The position numbers were made by a program, and so were the translations under genes. A DNA stretch of 64,000 nt from Glossina fuscipes. Taxonomy: Eukaryota > Arthropoda > Insecta > Diptera > Glossinidae. Below are positions 12,231 through 24,430 of this stretch, piece after piece (the stretch's first letter is position 1; each line of letters starts with the position of its first letter). A model generated the notes under the pieces. That model was not told where the DNA came from. It searched no databases and worked only from the letters and a program-made list of their open reading frames with translations. The DNA is taken from the NCBI RefSeq assembly GCF_014805625.2, contig NW_023998422.1, positions 2,948,210-3,012,209 of the forward strand, in the 5' to 3' direction.

Positions 12231-13570
12231 TCATAAAAAATCTTCTACATGAAAGTATTTGCCATGAAATGAAAAGCTATGTAGTAACCGTAAATAACTA
12301 TAAATAAACATTTTGATGATTTCCAATACACATAACACATTAAACTTGGGGGAAAAGTAAACTACGAAAACGGTAAAATAATGCATTGAGCTAAAGAATA
12401 AAGCGATTGTTTTTTTTTTGTTTTTTTAATCATAAAATCTTGTTGTGCCTTCTGCTGGGGTTTTCGTTGTGCTTTTGTTTCAAAATCATTATAAAATAAA
12501 ATAAAAAAATTAGTAAAGTTTTAATTTTATTAACACTACTGCCATAAAGTTGTTATAAAATCTCTTAAAAATTGTTAATCAATACATTTTTCATGAGTTG
12601 AAGCTGCCATTAGAATGTTGTTCGTAAAAGCGATTATGTTAAGTTATTAGAAATGAAACTATTCTCAAACAAGCAAATAGAGCGCAATTCTTTAGTTAAC
12701 CTTCTCAGTAGGACATACACATATAATTATCGTCCAGTAAAGTCAACTGACGATCAATAAAATCGATTAAGAAACGAAATGAATGGTAAATATAGCGAAC
12801 AGCAAATGATTGTAACGATAGCTTGCTGGGCGGTCCGTAAATAAATGACTTACATTGATGCAACAAATGAATTTTTTCTCTTTCTCTTCCTATTTATGAT
12901 ATTTCAATTTATTTATTATTATTACATGTTATTGACCTAAGCTGCATAGATAATAAAAACATCGAAAAATATTGTCCAAATGAAAAAGTTATTAAAAAGA
13001 AAAAAAAAAAAAACTTTTATCTTTTAACATCACGGTACATTTGAATATCTCTCTTCTTCCTTATATACAAGAATTATATATCTAAAAAAAAAAAAAAAAA
13101 GATGAACAGAAAACTATATAAATACACGATTATCACGCAATTGTTTTTTTGCCGTGACGACCGACATTTAAACAAAAAATATTTACGAAATTATTTTCAT
13201 TTCATTGTAATTTATTTGTTTTGATATAACGCGGCCGGTAGACAAAACGGCTTGGTACAAACATTCACTTCTTTGGTTAGCACCGCCGCGCATAGCGCAC
13301 CGAGAGTTTCTAAGATGAGTAAAATATCAAATAAAAAAAAAAAAAAAAAATTAAATATACCTTTAGAATAGTTATGCTAATGGAATTTATTATTTTGTTT
13401 TATCTTTAAAGAAACTTTTTTCATTTAAGTTTTATCTCTCCATACATAGATATATGTCAGAGAAAATGATGTAAATAAATTGAAGGCAACAAAAACTTAT
13501 TGTGAAAATATTGTATTTTCCTTTTTAAAAAAAAGCTAGACGAGATCATGAGAAAAAAAAGACCGTCGCG
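12231..13570. other. Homopolymer-rich spacer
   Basis: Contains A or T runs near 12411-12427, 13000-13013, 13083-13100 and 13333-13350 in otherwise AT-rich sequence. No gene, no RNA-like fold and no member of the repeat families is visible. Confidence 0.5.
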
Positions 13571-13576
13571 GCCGAA

Positions 13577-13930
13577 TCTTTTATGCCCATCACTGTTAGC
13601 CTAGAAAAGACAAACAACTAAATATGCAGATACTTTGATTTTTTCTATTTTCAGAATGAAGAACTTCTTGCACTTTATGAGTAGCAAGAAAAAACGCGGA
13701 TGGCAACGTTGTTCAAAATTTCCTGTTACATAGGCCTGTGGGCCAGGTCATGTTCAAATTCTTTTTGCAATTTTGTGGGCGACATTTATCATATTTGCGG
13801 TACTACACGTTTGGGCAGGCGGACAGAGGGACAGACCCACATGTTTAGGTACATTCCAAGTTTGAAACTGGCCAAGTGCTTTAATGCACTATAATATTCG
13901 ATAGGCGTGGTCAATTCTTTCGATAAAAAA
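13577..13930 (-). mobile_element. Family B element, single unit
   Basis: It opens on the plus strand with ttttatgcccatcactg. On the minus strand it reads gaccacgcctatcg, attatagtgcatt, acctaaacatgtgggtctg and tccctctgtccgcctg. These are the blocks of the second unit of the 51082-51860 copy. The 64-codon plus frame at 13700-13894 lies wholly within it. Confidence 0.5.
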
Positions 13931-14237
13931 TATTTAATAAAAAATTTCGTCTTTGCCTACCCACAAGTCTTTAACATTTTTCGATTGCCGAACGGATTCC
14001 TACTTTTTTCCATAAGTATCATGCATGCTTGATAAATGCTCTTAGACAATGTAACCGTTATAAGCGGATATATGGTTGTATGAATGCCATCTCTTAACCA
14101 ATTAACTGTGTCGATCCCTTTGGAAAACGTGCATTCAAATTATATCGCAAAATATAGCATTGACGAGTATACTCGTCATCCACAGAGTATGTGTGAAATT
14201 ATGAAATTAGATTGTAACGAAAGAATTTGACAAAACG

Positions 14238-14345
14238 ACACACACACACACACATTCTAAAATAGATTATTATGGCAAGTGCACTTTCATAATGTTAAAA
14301 TTTGATGAGAAAATCTGACAAGGACGGATGGACGGATTGTGACAT
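14238..14345 (+). mobile_element. CA run joined to a family A fragment
   Basis: Positions 14238-14254 are an (AC)n run. It is followed by attattatggcaagtgc and caaggacggatggacgg, which match the middle of family A (compare 6715-6870). Both ends of the element are missing. Confidence 0.4.
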
Positions 14346-15149
14346 GTATAGTCGTTTTAACACAAAATTTTGTACTTTCCTCATATACAGTTAATTTTTC
14401 AAAAAAAAAAAAAAAAAAACCCGATAAATGCCTACTTTTTCACGCTTAACACGTCGGCAGTCACTGCCTCACCTCAGAGAGAAGACTTAATAATTTATTT
14501 TCTTACTACACTTACTGCTGCTAGAGTTGAAAGAAACGCAACGAAAAATCAATTTTTATTTTCAAAATATAATTTCTAAGGAATTTGAAATGTTTTACCG
14601 GTTATCCTACTAATATTTCTTAATAACAAATAATAAATAGTGTCTTCAACACGAGCATAAAGTTACGCAAGTGGTTGTTGTATCGGTTTTGGTTTTTTTT
14701 CTCGCGTAACAACATCACCCGCCGATGGCAAAGATAGCGAGAGTGCGAAATCGCTTATAAAACAGCGACTTCTTTGCAAAGCTACTGAATGGTTTTCACC
14801 TGAAGGCCTGTCCGTGTGGATCATGTTGCTGCTGTGGTGCATACGATGGCTATGAAATGCAATTTATTTGAAACTTTTTCTCATATAATTCTGTCGTCCA
14901 TCAACAATAATTAAAATCTCGCCAATATTGAATAATACTGAACTTGATTTTAATTAAAATTAAACATTTATTAGTCATGCTACGCTATATGCATGAATTC
15001 ACTCTTAGCCTCCTCTCTTCTTGTTTGCCTTATTGTGTATATTAAGATATATCTACCCGTGGATATGGACAACCGGCAACTGTTGTTATAGTTGTTAAAG
15101 AAATGTGATGCATTAATATTACGAACTGAAGTATGCAACAACAGAAGTA

Positions 15150-15226
15150 GCACCAGCACTAGCATCACCAGCAGCAGCAGCAGCATCAGCATCAGCATCA
15201 GCAAACAACACCAACAACAACAACAA
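15150..15226 (+). repeat. CAG/CAT/CAA microsatellite
   Basis: Imperfect trinucleotide run of cag, cat and caa units. The leucine-rich minus-strand frame at 14980-15204 is a product of this repeat and is not a gene. Confidence 0.9.
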
Positions 15227-15582
15227 GGACAGCTTTACTATTTATTGATAACGTAAAAATTAATATCAACTCAAGTGTGTTGCCACGGCATTGGTATGCG
15301 TGTATTTTTGTACAGATATATATATATATATTTTTTTTTTTTGCGAAATAAATGTGTTAAAAAAGAGATTGTCCGTCTACAGATCACAATTAGTGCAAGG
15401 CAGCAACAACAATGCATACACATACACACACACAAACACATTCATATTGCTAGTGAAGGATAATTTATGAGGCAGTATTCACTTTTCTGTAACGCATAGA
15501 CAAGATGCTGACTGGGCGACTTGGCATAGCACGGCTTGATGTGCACTTTATATTACAAGAGGCAGCAACTAAATATCTGCAC

Positions 15583-15663
15583 TGATGATGATGATGATGA
15601 TGATGATGATATTTTTTTAATTCTTTTTCTTTTTTAAATCCAGCCACACACACACACACACAC
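15583..15663 (+). repeat. GAT run and CA run
   Basis: A perfect (GAT)n run at 15583-15610 is followed by a T-rich spacer and a (CA)n run at 15645-15663. The minus-strand frame with a histidine run (15465-15857) is an artefact of these repeats. Confidence 0.9.
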
Positions 15664-17315
15664 GCATATATACCAAACAACAGCAAGTGTTTCGTTTTAA
15701 GTTGTACAATGCATATCGATTGCACGGCAGCCAGTGAAATAAATATATTTTTATATCTTTTGCATGTGCTTTTAATAGAGTGCATCTCTCTGTTTGTGTG
15801 TCTTTTTTTTTTTTTTTTGAGATGATTTTCATAGCAAGTGCAAGTTTTGTCTTTCATTTATGTACCTACAAGCGTACACACACACAGGTGTTGGTTACGA
15901 TGTTGTTGCTATGTTGTATTAGTTACTGCAACAATTCCAGGCAGTTGTTACTGTTAATTATGCGGCATCAACGCCTGCAGCGTTGCATGCATTTACTTGC
16001 GCCTTACATATTTGCAAAATGCTGAGACAAATGCTGAGACAAAACAGACATTTCTCGTGAATATGTTGAAATTGGTGAATGCAGCCACAATTTGACACCT
16101 TATAGTAGTCGACCGGTAAACTTTCTCCCTCAGCAATTTTACAAAATTTTATATTATGCAGCGAATGCATATTCAGCCGATGTAATTATAGACTTTAGAT
16201 GAAATGCTTGCATGTAATTGCAATAATTAAGTGAACGCACACTTTTTCCTAAATATTTCAAAGACCGAAAGCGCATCGTTGCGAAAGGCCACTTGAACGT
16301 GTAAAATAAAACTTTTATAAAGTTATTACAAATATTAGTGAACGGTCAGTTTTGTAGAGAAATCTAATACTTTTTTTTTTTTTTTTCCTTTGTTCAAAAA
16401 CTAGAGTTAGACGTTATAAAAGAGTTACACAACCGTATCGGTTGGAACACAACGACTACATTTGCATCATGCAAAATATCTTTATTTCTATGATTTTTGC
16501 TCAAGAAATGCAATTCAACTGCAAGTCGTGACCAACGATGCGATGGAAATATGTTAAGGGTGTGAAGAAGAATTCGAATGTAATATAGCAAAGACATGTA
16601 CCATATCTCCTGACAGAGTTCCGTTAAGTAGATACGATTAAGAGGTAGTTGGACCGAGAGCAAAACAAATTTGAAGGTATTACAGATGAATATAAGCGAC
16701 ATTTCCCAGTTTAGATGCGCTAGAGTTTCAAAGTTGAGTGGTTTTCCATAGCCGTTTCATTCGAACAGAGTCAATTTCAATAATTTCTTTAAAATAGTTT
16801 CTAAAGACAGAATTTAAATTTATTTCGCTTGTTTGAAAGGTATTTTCGTATAGACTCATGGGGTGTACCCAAATGTGCTTTACATTTTGTATTTGCACGG
16901 AGTGAATTTTCAAATCCAACTAAATCTTAAATCTAACTATTTAACGGAGATCTATAAAGGCCCTAGTAGAGAATTGATAAATGAATTTGCTGGTCAAACT
17001 TGAATTCATATCATACATCATATTTTGTAGTTAGGGTGCACGCTAATGCACGCTGCAAGTTCACTCCATCTGTTCAGCGCTTTATTCATCATAACGTACT
17101 GCAAGAATATTATGCTATTTATTCCAGCTATGCTCTAACAACTTATTTAACGTAAGATCTTAAAGGATACAACAATTGCGTGTTTAAGATTTTTCATTAA
17201 ACGAAAACATTTTCATGACGAGGGCTTCCTCAACCTATAAATTACCAAAGAGATAATAACAGTTTGAAGTTCGAGATATAGTCTCTATTTACATTCATTA
17301 TTATTATTATATATT
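15664..17315. other. Spacer with short repeats
   Basis: A T run lies at 15804-15819 and another at 16371-16386. A 12-base unit atgctgagacaa is present twice in tandem at 16019-16043. No coding motif is recognised. The 102-codon minus frame at 16394-16702 has no family resemblance that I can see. Confidence 0.4.
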
Positions 17316-17504
17316 TTACTTTTTAATAGGACCACTCTTTAAGGTAATGTGTCCTGTTCGTGTAACACGATGGGCCCAATCGATAAATGCTACGGCTTTA
17401 TCGGCTGAGGCAAAGAAATCGATATAGTTACCTTCTTTGACGTTTCCGATTACTTTAGCTGCTTTGGTCAAGCGAGTGAAATCTACTCGCAATTCGTAAT
17501 AATA
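17316..17504 (-). CDS. Unrecognised coding-like frame, possible terminal exon
   Basis: On the minus strand a 62-codon frame begins directly after a ctag that could act as a splice acceptor and ends at TAA (17316-17318). The product opens YYYELRVDFTRLTKAAKVIG, has SADKAVAFIDWAHRV in the middle and ends SGPIKK. The codon pattern and balanced residue mix look more coding-like than the surrounding frames, which is why it is listed. I recognise no family. There is no ATG in frame at the left edge, so it would have to be a 3' exon or a fragment of a decayed gene. The acceptor has a poor pyrimidine tract. Chance is a serious alternative for a frame this short. Confidence 0.22.
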   Translation of the reverse strand, partial: YYYELRVDFTRLTKAAKVIGNVKEGNYIDFFASADKAVAFIDWAHRVTRTGHITLKSGPIKK

Positions 17505-18338
17505 CTAGCAAGCTCACGACTTATTTTTTTGAGAGCTAAAATATCTACACCTGAACACAGGAGCAACGTGTGACGCGACCTCACTGGGTCGTTCTTCTCC
17601 GAGGATGGTCCAAAGCAAACAATTGCCATGACTTCTTTTTGATATTATGCTGCAGCAAAAAAACCTTCTGAGAATGTCTTGAATGTTTCCCTTTTCAAGA
17701 AGATTCCCGACAAAGTGACTTACCGTACTTGCCGTTGACGACGGTACTAGAAAATATGCACTCATAAGGATAATAGAAAACGTATCTAATTTAGGGATCT
17801 TCGCACCGAATCTCAAGTATGCCGGGCTCTTGAATTAAAAATTCAAGTTACATATTTGAAATGAGAAAAGGATGAAACTTCCTTTCGACTATGGTGATAA
17901 TCGTGTTTTGATTATGCAACCTGCAGTAATAAGTGGAATAGAGATCACCATTAACGGCGTATTTGTTTATACTAATAAGCAGAAAATGAAAAGCGTTGCA
18001 AAGGGTCTTAAAGCAAGTTTATCTTTAGACGTGGTAATCTTCTAGGCAACAACAAAAACTGAGGTCGAAATATGCTCTGTACTTAAGTTGTCTTTCATTC
18101 TGTACGTAAACACGTAGGCTCGCTCGTTTAGCTTGTCTTTTATGCTACATGTAAAAACATATAGCATTTGGGTGCACGCTTCGGTCTTGTTCTTTTCATT
18201 CTTTTACAGGATCAGGTAGAGTTAAAATATATATTTGGATTTTCTTTTGGATCGTTTACGGACACAAGGACATGGAGACAGGTAGTACTTTATTTCAATT
18301 TCGTAGGTAGTCGCTTATCTTTTATGGAGACACGATCA

Positions 18339-18511
18339 CTTATTATTATTATTAATTTCGCCAGAGAAATAAATTCTAAGACTAAACTCTTAAAAGCACT
18401 AGCATCTAAGGCTATCGGCCTTTATTAAAAACTCTACCGCACTTGAGATTCGAACCCACGACCACTGAGTTGCTAGTCGAGACTCTTGCCTACTCGGCCA
18501 CCCAGGCGGAT
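18339..18511 (-). mobile_element. SINE family 1, copy 2 (best preserved)
   Basis: The minus strand starts with a tRNA-like head. A box A (TGGCCGAGTAGG, 18489-18500) and a box B (GGTTCGAATCT, 18446-18456) are separated by 32 bases, the layout of an RNA polymerase III internal promoter. A body of about 95 bases follows with the blocks aaaggccgatagcctta, agtcttagaatttatttctc and tggcgaaattaat. The tail is (AAT)n. It is not a functional tRNA gene: the head runs straight into the body with no acceptor-stem closure, and related copies lie at 2404 and 49594. The transcriptional machinery would have to be supplied by an unrelated LINE. Confidence 0.8.
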
Positions 18512-19328
18512 AAACCATCACTTAACATTTGTACAAGCTGAAGGTGTTTATGTTTTCGACCAAGTTGTCCTTTATCCTTTAAAAAGCAGAAGACTTTTGT
18601 ATTATTCTTTATATAGTCGTTCACCTTTTACAAGCTTTTGTATTCATACAAGTAGTCGTCTTAGCTTAAAAGAATACGTATTGTATTGATCTTCACTTAG
18701 ACGGCGTTTTATCCTTTACGAAAGTAGGTACTGCCTTGGTCTGTCTGTAGTTCATTGTTTTTCTTGTACACGAGCGGTTAGACCCCGAGGCAATTTTTAT
18801 GTTTGGCAAAATGATGTCATCGCCTTTAATGAAAGCAAGCGGAGCCTTTATAACTACCGCCGTTTATATTCTCAAGTTTTTTCCGCACCGCCGAAAGTGG
18901 TATAAAAAAAGCAACCACAAGTAATGAAAATAGTTCTCAAGACTTGATCTTGCACTTTAGCATTGATATCTGGTTGCATCTTTGCAGACTTATTGCTAAT
19001 TGATATACTATTACAATAGCGTTTAGGAGATGACGAATGAATGAAGCAAAGTACTTTTGTGTGCGTTCATATTCGTAGCTATAATCTGGGTAATTATTTG
19101 AATTTATCCCATAAGCGACATCATTCCACCCACCACACGAATGAATGAATGCATGAGTGAATGAATGAAAATATTTTCTCATTCTCTGTCAACCTATCCT
19201 TAAATATTATGTGCAAAAGTTATTACAGATTGCAGAGGAAATTGTCATAAACGCGACACTCCTTTATATAAAGAGATCATCCTAGTTTAGAGTATGTATG
19301 TATGTATGTAAATTTTATAAAGAAACTT
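18512..19328. other. Spacer, nothing recognised
   Basis: Short frames only. A GAAT-rich stretch lies around 19138-19170 (gaatgaatgaatg). No motif or repeat family member is seen. Confidence 0.45.
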
Positions 19329-19368
19329 ATATATATATATATATCTATATATATATATAATATATATG
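19329..19368. repeat. TA microsatellite
   Basis: Nearly perfect (TA)n with a single C interruption. A second, shorter TA run lies at 19738-19755. Confidence 0.9.
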
Positions 19369-19868
19369 TTAATATATGCGCATGTGTATGTGTGCGGTCG
19401 CGCGTATGTGGATATGCGCTTTAGCTTTGCATAACCAGTAAGACAAAGAACAATGGTCTATGGACGATCACGGTGAATATATATAAAAGCGTTAAATAAC
19501 GATATTACTTGCATTTCGATGCCTATCAAATGCAACGCGGCATAGGCTAACCCGTAGAATACCAAATTAAGGAATTTCTGGCCTTAAAGGAAAAAATTTA
19601 CACAAAACAAAAATACTGTAGGTTTGCGTTTATGCATTAAACAAACAAGCGTCTCTGCTCGGGTGACAATGTGACAAGAAATTTCTATAAAACTTAAACT
19701 GGCATGGTTTGCTACGTATAAGCATTGTTTATTACACATATATATATATATATATGTATAAGCAATTTTTTGTGTTTTTGTTATTGTTGTTGCTTTTGGT
19801 GAAACGCACCTTTAACTCTTTTTCGTTTTATTTTGCAATTGTTGTTGCTTTTATTATTATTATTATGA

Positions 19869-19931
19869 TTTTTTTTTTTTTTTTTTGCGCAAGAATAAGT
19901 AGCAACGGGATTTTTTTGCTTTTCTTTTTCT

Positions 19932-19962
<31 letters not shown>

Positions 19963-20254
19963 GAATGTCTTATAAGTGTATAAACTAATGTAATCCGTTT
20001 GCAGAGCTTTGCAGCACCAGTTGTTCTGACTTGACTTATCCCTGGCTAAGATGCTTATAAAGGGATAAAGCAAAAGTAATCCAATGGCAATTTAATATAA
20101 AATTTTTACGATTTTTACGGAAGGTTTGTCGTCTTGACGGAACGAGCACATTTGATTGATGGATGTGCGGATAATTTTTCAATAAAAATTTTTTTTTTCT
20201 TTTTCATTTCATTTTCAATTCCTTTCCGTTTTTTTTTTTTTTTTTTTTTTTTTT
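19869..20254 (+). repeat. T-homopolymer cluster
   Basis: Long T runs occur at 19869-19886, 19934-19962 and 20229-20254. The phenylalanine-rich plus frame and lysine-rich minus frame here are artefacts of these tracts. Confidence 0.9.
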
Positions 20255-20898
20255 ATTTGGTTCTTTATGTGGCACAGTGAAAAAAATTGTTTTGTTTATT
20301 TTTTCCTTCAGATCAAATTAAAAACATGAGTTATTTTCCTTTTGATAGCACGTCATAAACAATTTATATGAATGCGCATGCGAAGTGCGGCTTTTTTTTT
20401 TTTGCTTGTTCACTCATTTAACCGTTTACCATGTTTGTTACAACCGATAGCGTGCGCGTTTATTCTCAAACTGATCGTATCGTTTCGTTACCAATAATAT
20501 TTTCAAAGCCAATCATCGCAGCAACAACAACAATGACAAAAGCAAAAACTTTTTGTACTCTTGTTTAGTTTTTACAATTTCCGTTTCATTATCATATCGT
20601 TCACCATCAGGCGCAACCACTAGCTACCAGCGAACATGTTTGAAGGTTTGATAGTTAAGCCTACGTTTGTTGATTTTTTGGTTTGCATTCACAACATGGC
20701 GCATGCATGAGAAAACCTTTAACAACTGAATTAAACTCGCTATCTTATCGTTGCTATTGTTGTCGTTGTTGTTGTTAGTTAGTTAGTTATTTGGTTTAGT
20801 TGGAGGCATTTTGTTTATGTTCTCATTGTAATTTGTTTGATAATTAAGATGAAAAGCATGTTTTGTTTTTTTTGTCTCGGTTTCTGGTTGCGGTCTTA

Positions 20899-20950
20899 AC
20901 AACAGCAACGACGACAACAACAACAACAACAACAACAACAACAGCAATAA
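20899..20950 (+). repeat. CAA microsatellite
   Basis: Imperfect (CAA)n with interspersed cag and cga units. No long frame runs through it, so it is not evidence of a polyglutamine-coding exon. Confidence 0.9.
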
Positions 20951-22309
20951 CAAAAATAATAAGAAATTAGTAAATTGATCTTTATTGTTAGCACCAAAAG
21001 AGTTTTACATAATTTCGCTTATTTTTTGCAATTTTTATGTAACAGTTTGCGCGTAATAGAGCAGTTGTTGTACATTGTTGTTTGTTTTCGTGTTACTGTT
21101 CATTGTATTAAACAATAACTCATTAGTTGCTAACAATTTACAGCCATATTCGTTTAACTCTTAATTAGTTCCTTAATCGATATAACTAACAGAAAAGAAA
21201 TTAATCTTTTTTCGATTCATGAGCGGTAAGCATGAAAACAACTAAGCAATGCCTTCTCTTAAAAGTTTGGCTTTAGCTGCCTGAAAAACATACCTTAACC
21301 ATGTAATCATTTGTATACACATACATTCATGAATAATTTTAATGCTGCTATAAAACTTTATGATATCATCTTCAAGTCATTTGCATCTACACTCGTAAGG
21401 ATACATGAATACAATGAATAAAAATAATTGGATAACAAGCTAGCATGCCGTATATCAGAATAGAATAGATAGATAGATCCCTTACCCATTACACGTGTAT
21501 CAGGTTAATGTGTTATTAATTATTTTTATGTCTATATAATTGCCATAGGAAGGAATCTTCTCGTTCGCTTAGTGCAATCAAGTTTGAAAATGCGTCCTAA
21601 CCATGAAGCTAAGAATAGTTTTAAATATTTTTAAATTTCTCGCTAATGACGAAACTGTGCTTGTCCGCCTGGAAAATTTGAAAATATATTGGAAATCGAA
21701 ACCAGTTTTATTACTAATATCGCGAGTATATTTCATTAACATATCTTACAAATCTCGCAAGTCTCCTACAAGGCGTCCATGTCACCTCTGATCCAGCACA
21801 GAAAAAAGCACCTTGAAATGCGCCTGATTGGGCAAGTTGTTGTATATGGTGCACAGGACAAAACTTGTCACAAAAGTGAGGTTACGTGTACTGTTAATAA
21901 CTGTCATTAGAGCTGGTGTTTAAGTGTAGAACACCTTTGATAAAATATTATGTATACCTATATCACATGCTTTATGATCTATAATATATAAACACGATGC
22001 ACATATATTTAAGAACCCACACTACATATACATCCATATATATACATGATGCAAATACGTGTTATATATATGCTTATTGTACATACAACAATGGTGTTTT
22101 TATCAAGTTCTATAAAGAACTCGAAGTCGTACGGACGACTTAAATCAGTTTTTTCGATATGCCCTTAGGTTACCATAACATTACGTCTAGAGAGCACAAA
22201 TGTCTAAAGTTGATTTTATTTTGTGCAGTTTACGCATCTGGCAACAGTAAGCAGTTCTACTGCAACACAAAGATGACGAAAATGTCGAGTTAAGTAAGTA
22301 ACAGTATTC
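20951..22309. other. Spacer upstream of mariner remnant
   Basis: AT-rich sequence with (TA)-rich patches near 21950-22080. No gene or assigned element. If a mariner 5' half was once present it should lie at the right edge, but I could not recognise its helix-turn-helix region. Confidence 0.4.
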
Positions 22310-22840
22310 AGCGAAAGCGGATTTTTATTAGCCTCAACGATACAAAAGAAAATCTTTTTTACATCGTATATTGACTGTGGATGAAATGGTGGATTTATCT
22401 ATTCGTAAGAATTCGTGGGCAGATCCAGGAGTACCATCCACATCGACTGCGAGAAGACAATTTTCTATGTTTCGCGGGATTACACGAGCTTGGTCTGTTA
22501 TTAGCTCCTGAAGGCTGCTATACCAAGTGCTACTAACAACAATTCATCGAACCGTTTGCTGTTAAAAAAACGAGTGAAATATCAAAAAAGACAACACTCG
22601 ACCTGTGTGGTACATAACATCCGTCCAGTCATCTTTTTAGCAAGACATGCTCGTGATACGTAGGAAGCATTCCATTGTGCAATGCTGGCTGATGCGGCTT
22701 ATTTATCAAAGGCAAGCTCTTCCGATTACTATTTGTTTACATTAGCGGGACATGTACTTGCTGAATAGCCTTCCAATTCTTCCGAAGGTGTATGAAAATG
22801 GCTCCAAACTGTCGAGAAGTTGAGAAAAATGTATAGCTAG
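22310..22840 (+). pseudogene. Mariner transposase remnant, C-terminal half
   Basis: Read in frame from 22356, the translation FLHRILTVDEM matches the region around the first catalytic aspartate of mariner transposases (DDE/D family, cut-and-paste DNA transposition in the nucleus). Then follow SWADPGVPSTSTARR, KRVKYQKRQHS, HNIRP where HDNARP is expected, ARDT, DAAYLSKAS where HAAYSPDLAP is expected, SSDYYLF (22718-22738) and GHVLAE. The first Asp-Glu pair survives at 22380-22385. The second and third catalytic aspartates are lost. At least five in-frame stops and a one-base shift just after the first aspartate make it non-functional. The N-terminal DNA-binding half was not found. Full mariners encode about 345 residues; roughly half that remains here. 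Confidence 0.88.
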
Positions 22841-22969
22841 CGATGGGCAATATTGGTAATAAGATTTTATTGTTCTCAAATAATAGGCGTGGGTTTCCTA
22901 TACGAAAGTTCCGATTTCATTCGTTTGCAGTTATTTTTCTTCTCACGTATTTGCCTATTTGTATATCCG

Positions 22970-23340
22970 CCATCAAAGTTTGAAAACGCCGAAAGGAAGC
23001 TTGAGAAACCCTGTATGGCGTGTGTAGTCTTGATTAGCCGCAAATCTCGAATCGATATGTCCCGGTTTGCCTGTCCGTGCGTCTGTATGGGAGTCCAAAT
23101 GTTTGTAGCATTCACGCGCAAGGTGCAGAGATTCCACGATATACGAAACAGGTACTCTTAACGGAAGCCACCTAAGCACGTACGTTTGCTCATCGGTACA
23201 TGTGCATAATATCTTTGGTGAGCATTCTCTTGGCCGCAAAAATTAAACAATCGGCTCCAAAGTTTGCCAGAAACATTACAAGTCCTTGCATGCAGGTTGT
23301 AGTATTGCAGATCGGTCGAATCGCACTTCTTTACTCGTAA
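22970..23340 (+). mobile_element. Family B element next to the mariner remnant
   Basis: The blocks cgaaaggaagcttgagaaac and tgcctgtccgtgcgtctg are seen first. Later come ggccgcaaaaattaaacaat, aagtttgccagaaacatt, cttgcatgcaggttgtag and cggtcgaatcgc. An extra segment of about 80-100 bases (roughly 23090-23190) separates the halves relative to other copies. Overlapping frames of 81-102 codons are repeat shadows. Confidence 0.6.
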
Positions 23341-24080
23341 ATAGCACCGATGAGCTATTTCCTCATTTAGAACAGTATGAATAAATGCTATGAATTGCTA
23401 GCAATATCTTAATCCAAAGGTACATTTTCTATCACTTCTCATCAATTACATGTTATCACGAGAAATAAAAATAATTGAAGTGAAAATCGGTGTCGTAACT
23501 GCGCAAGTTTATATTTATATTATATGAAACCTTACACAGAAACACTCTTGAGTGACATGAATTACTTCTTACTTACATTATTCTTCACTAAGACGTAGTG
23601 CTTTTGCATTAGATGTTTTGCAATAGGGTTCGGGGTTTTTCCTTTTCAGATGACATATTTACCTCTTTCCTTATTCTACTTACGAGTCTTAAGAAAAGAC
23701 TTACCTAGAATGCAAGAAAAGAAAGAAAGAAACATTAAAGTTAATAATTCAATTAATTATTTATTTAAAGTATAATCATTGAAATGTTAACATATCTATA
23801 TACTGTGATAAGAACGAGCTGTGAACTGCAACTTGTAAACAATAATTTTAATTTCCTTTGTATTTCGTTGAAGCGATGCCTATGAACGGAAGTAATTTTC
23901 TATTTATGTCATGTTAAAATAAACAGGTCGAGTTTTACACATTGTCGACTTGAGGATTTCCATACGATTATGGTTGTAAAAAGAAAACATGTTAAAACTA
24001 TATATATGTATATAAAATACGCTTCAATATGCAAAAATTACTTTCAGCTAATAAAACTTTCTATTAAGCGCTGGTAATTG
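23341..24080. other. Spacer, nothing recognised
   Basis: AT-rich, with a gaaagaaaga patch near 23718 and no coding or repeat-family signal. Confidence 0.5.
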
Positions 24081-24430
24081 TACTCTACACCACTTGTGGT
24101 ACAAGGGTATATTAAATTTATGCGGTTGTATGCCTTAGGCGGAAGGACTTGACATAAACGGGCTTTTCGTTATACCGATCGATTTAGAATCATAGCCTAA
24201 TTCTATCTAAGCTAGTTTGTCCGTCTGTCTATTCTGCTTTTGTGGATTAAGTTTACAATTTTTGACGAATTTTGATGAAACTTGATGCATCGATGTGTTT
24301 TGCCCCAAGTATGAAAGCTATTGAATATGCTTCGAACAGGGCCAATTTTTCGCCCACTTCTCATACAACTCCTTGGTTCGAAAAGTGGTTATGTGAATAA
24401 CTGTATTAAGCGATGGGCTATAGAGTATTT
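24081..24430 (-). mobile_element. Family A element, near-complete
   Basis: The plus strand begins tactctacaccacttgtgg, the inverse of the 3' terminus accataagtggtgtaggg seen in plus-oriented copies. It then has the reverse-complement blocks cgatttagaatca, tttgtccgtctgtctattc and tcgaaaagtggttatgtg. It ends gggctatagagtattt. With the copy at 34388-34748 it shows that both ends carry related inverted sequence. Confidence 0.65.

Noticed and set aside
15465..15857. 130-codon minus frame with a histidine run
   Set aside because: The frame is produced by the GAT and CA microsatellites and an A run; no independent protein signal.
18446..18500. Possible tRNA gene (A and B boxes present)
   Set aside because: The flanking sequence does not close an acceptor stem, and the head continues into a body shared with two other loci, so it is a SINE.
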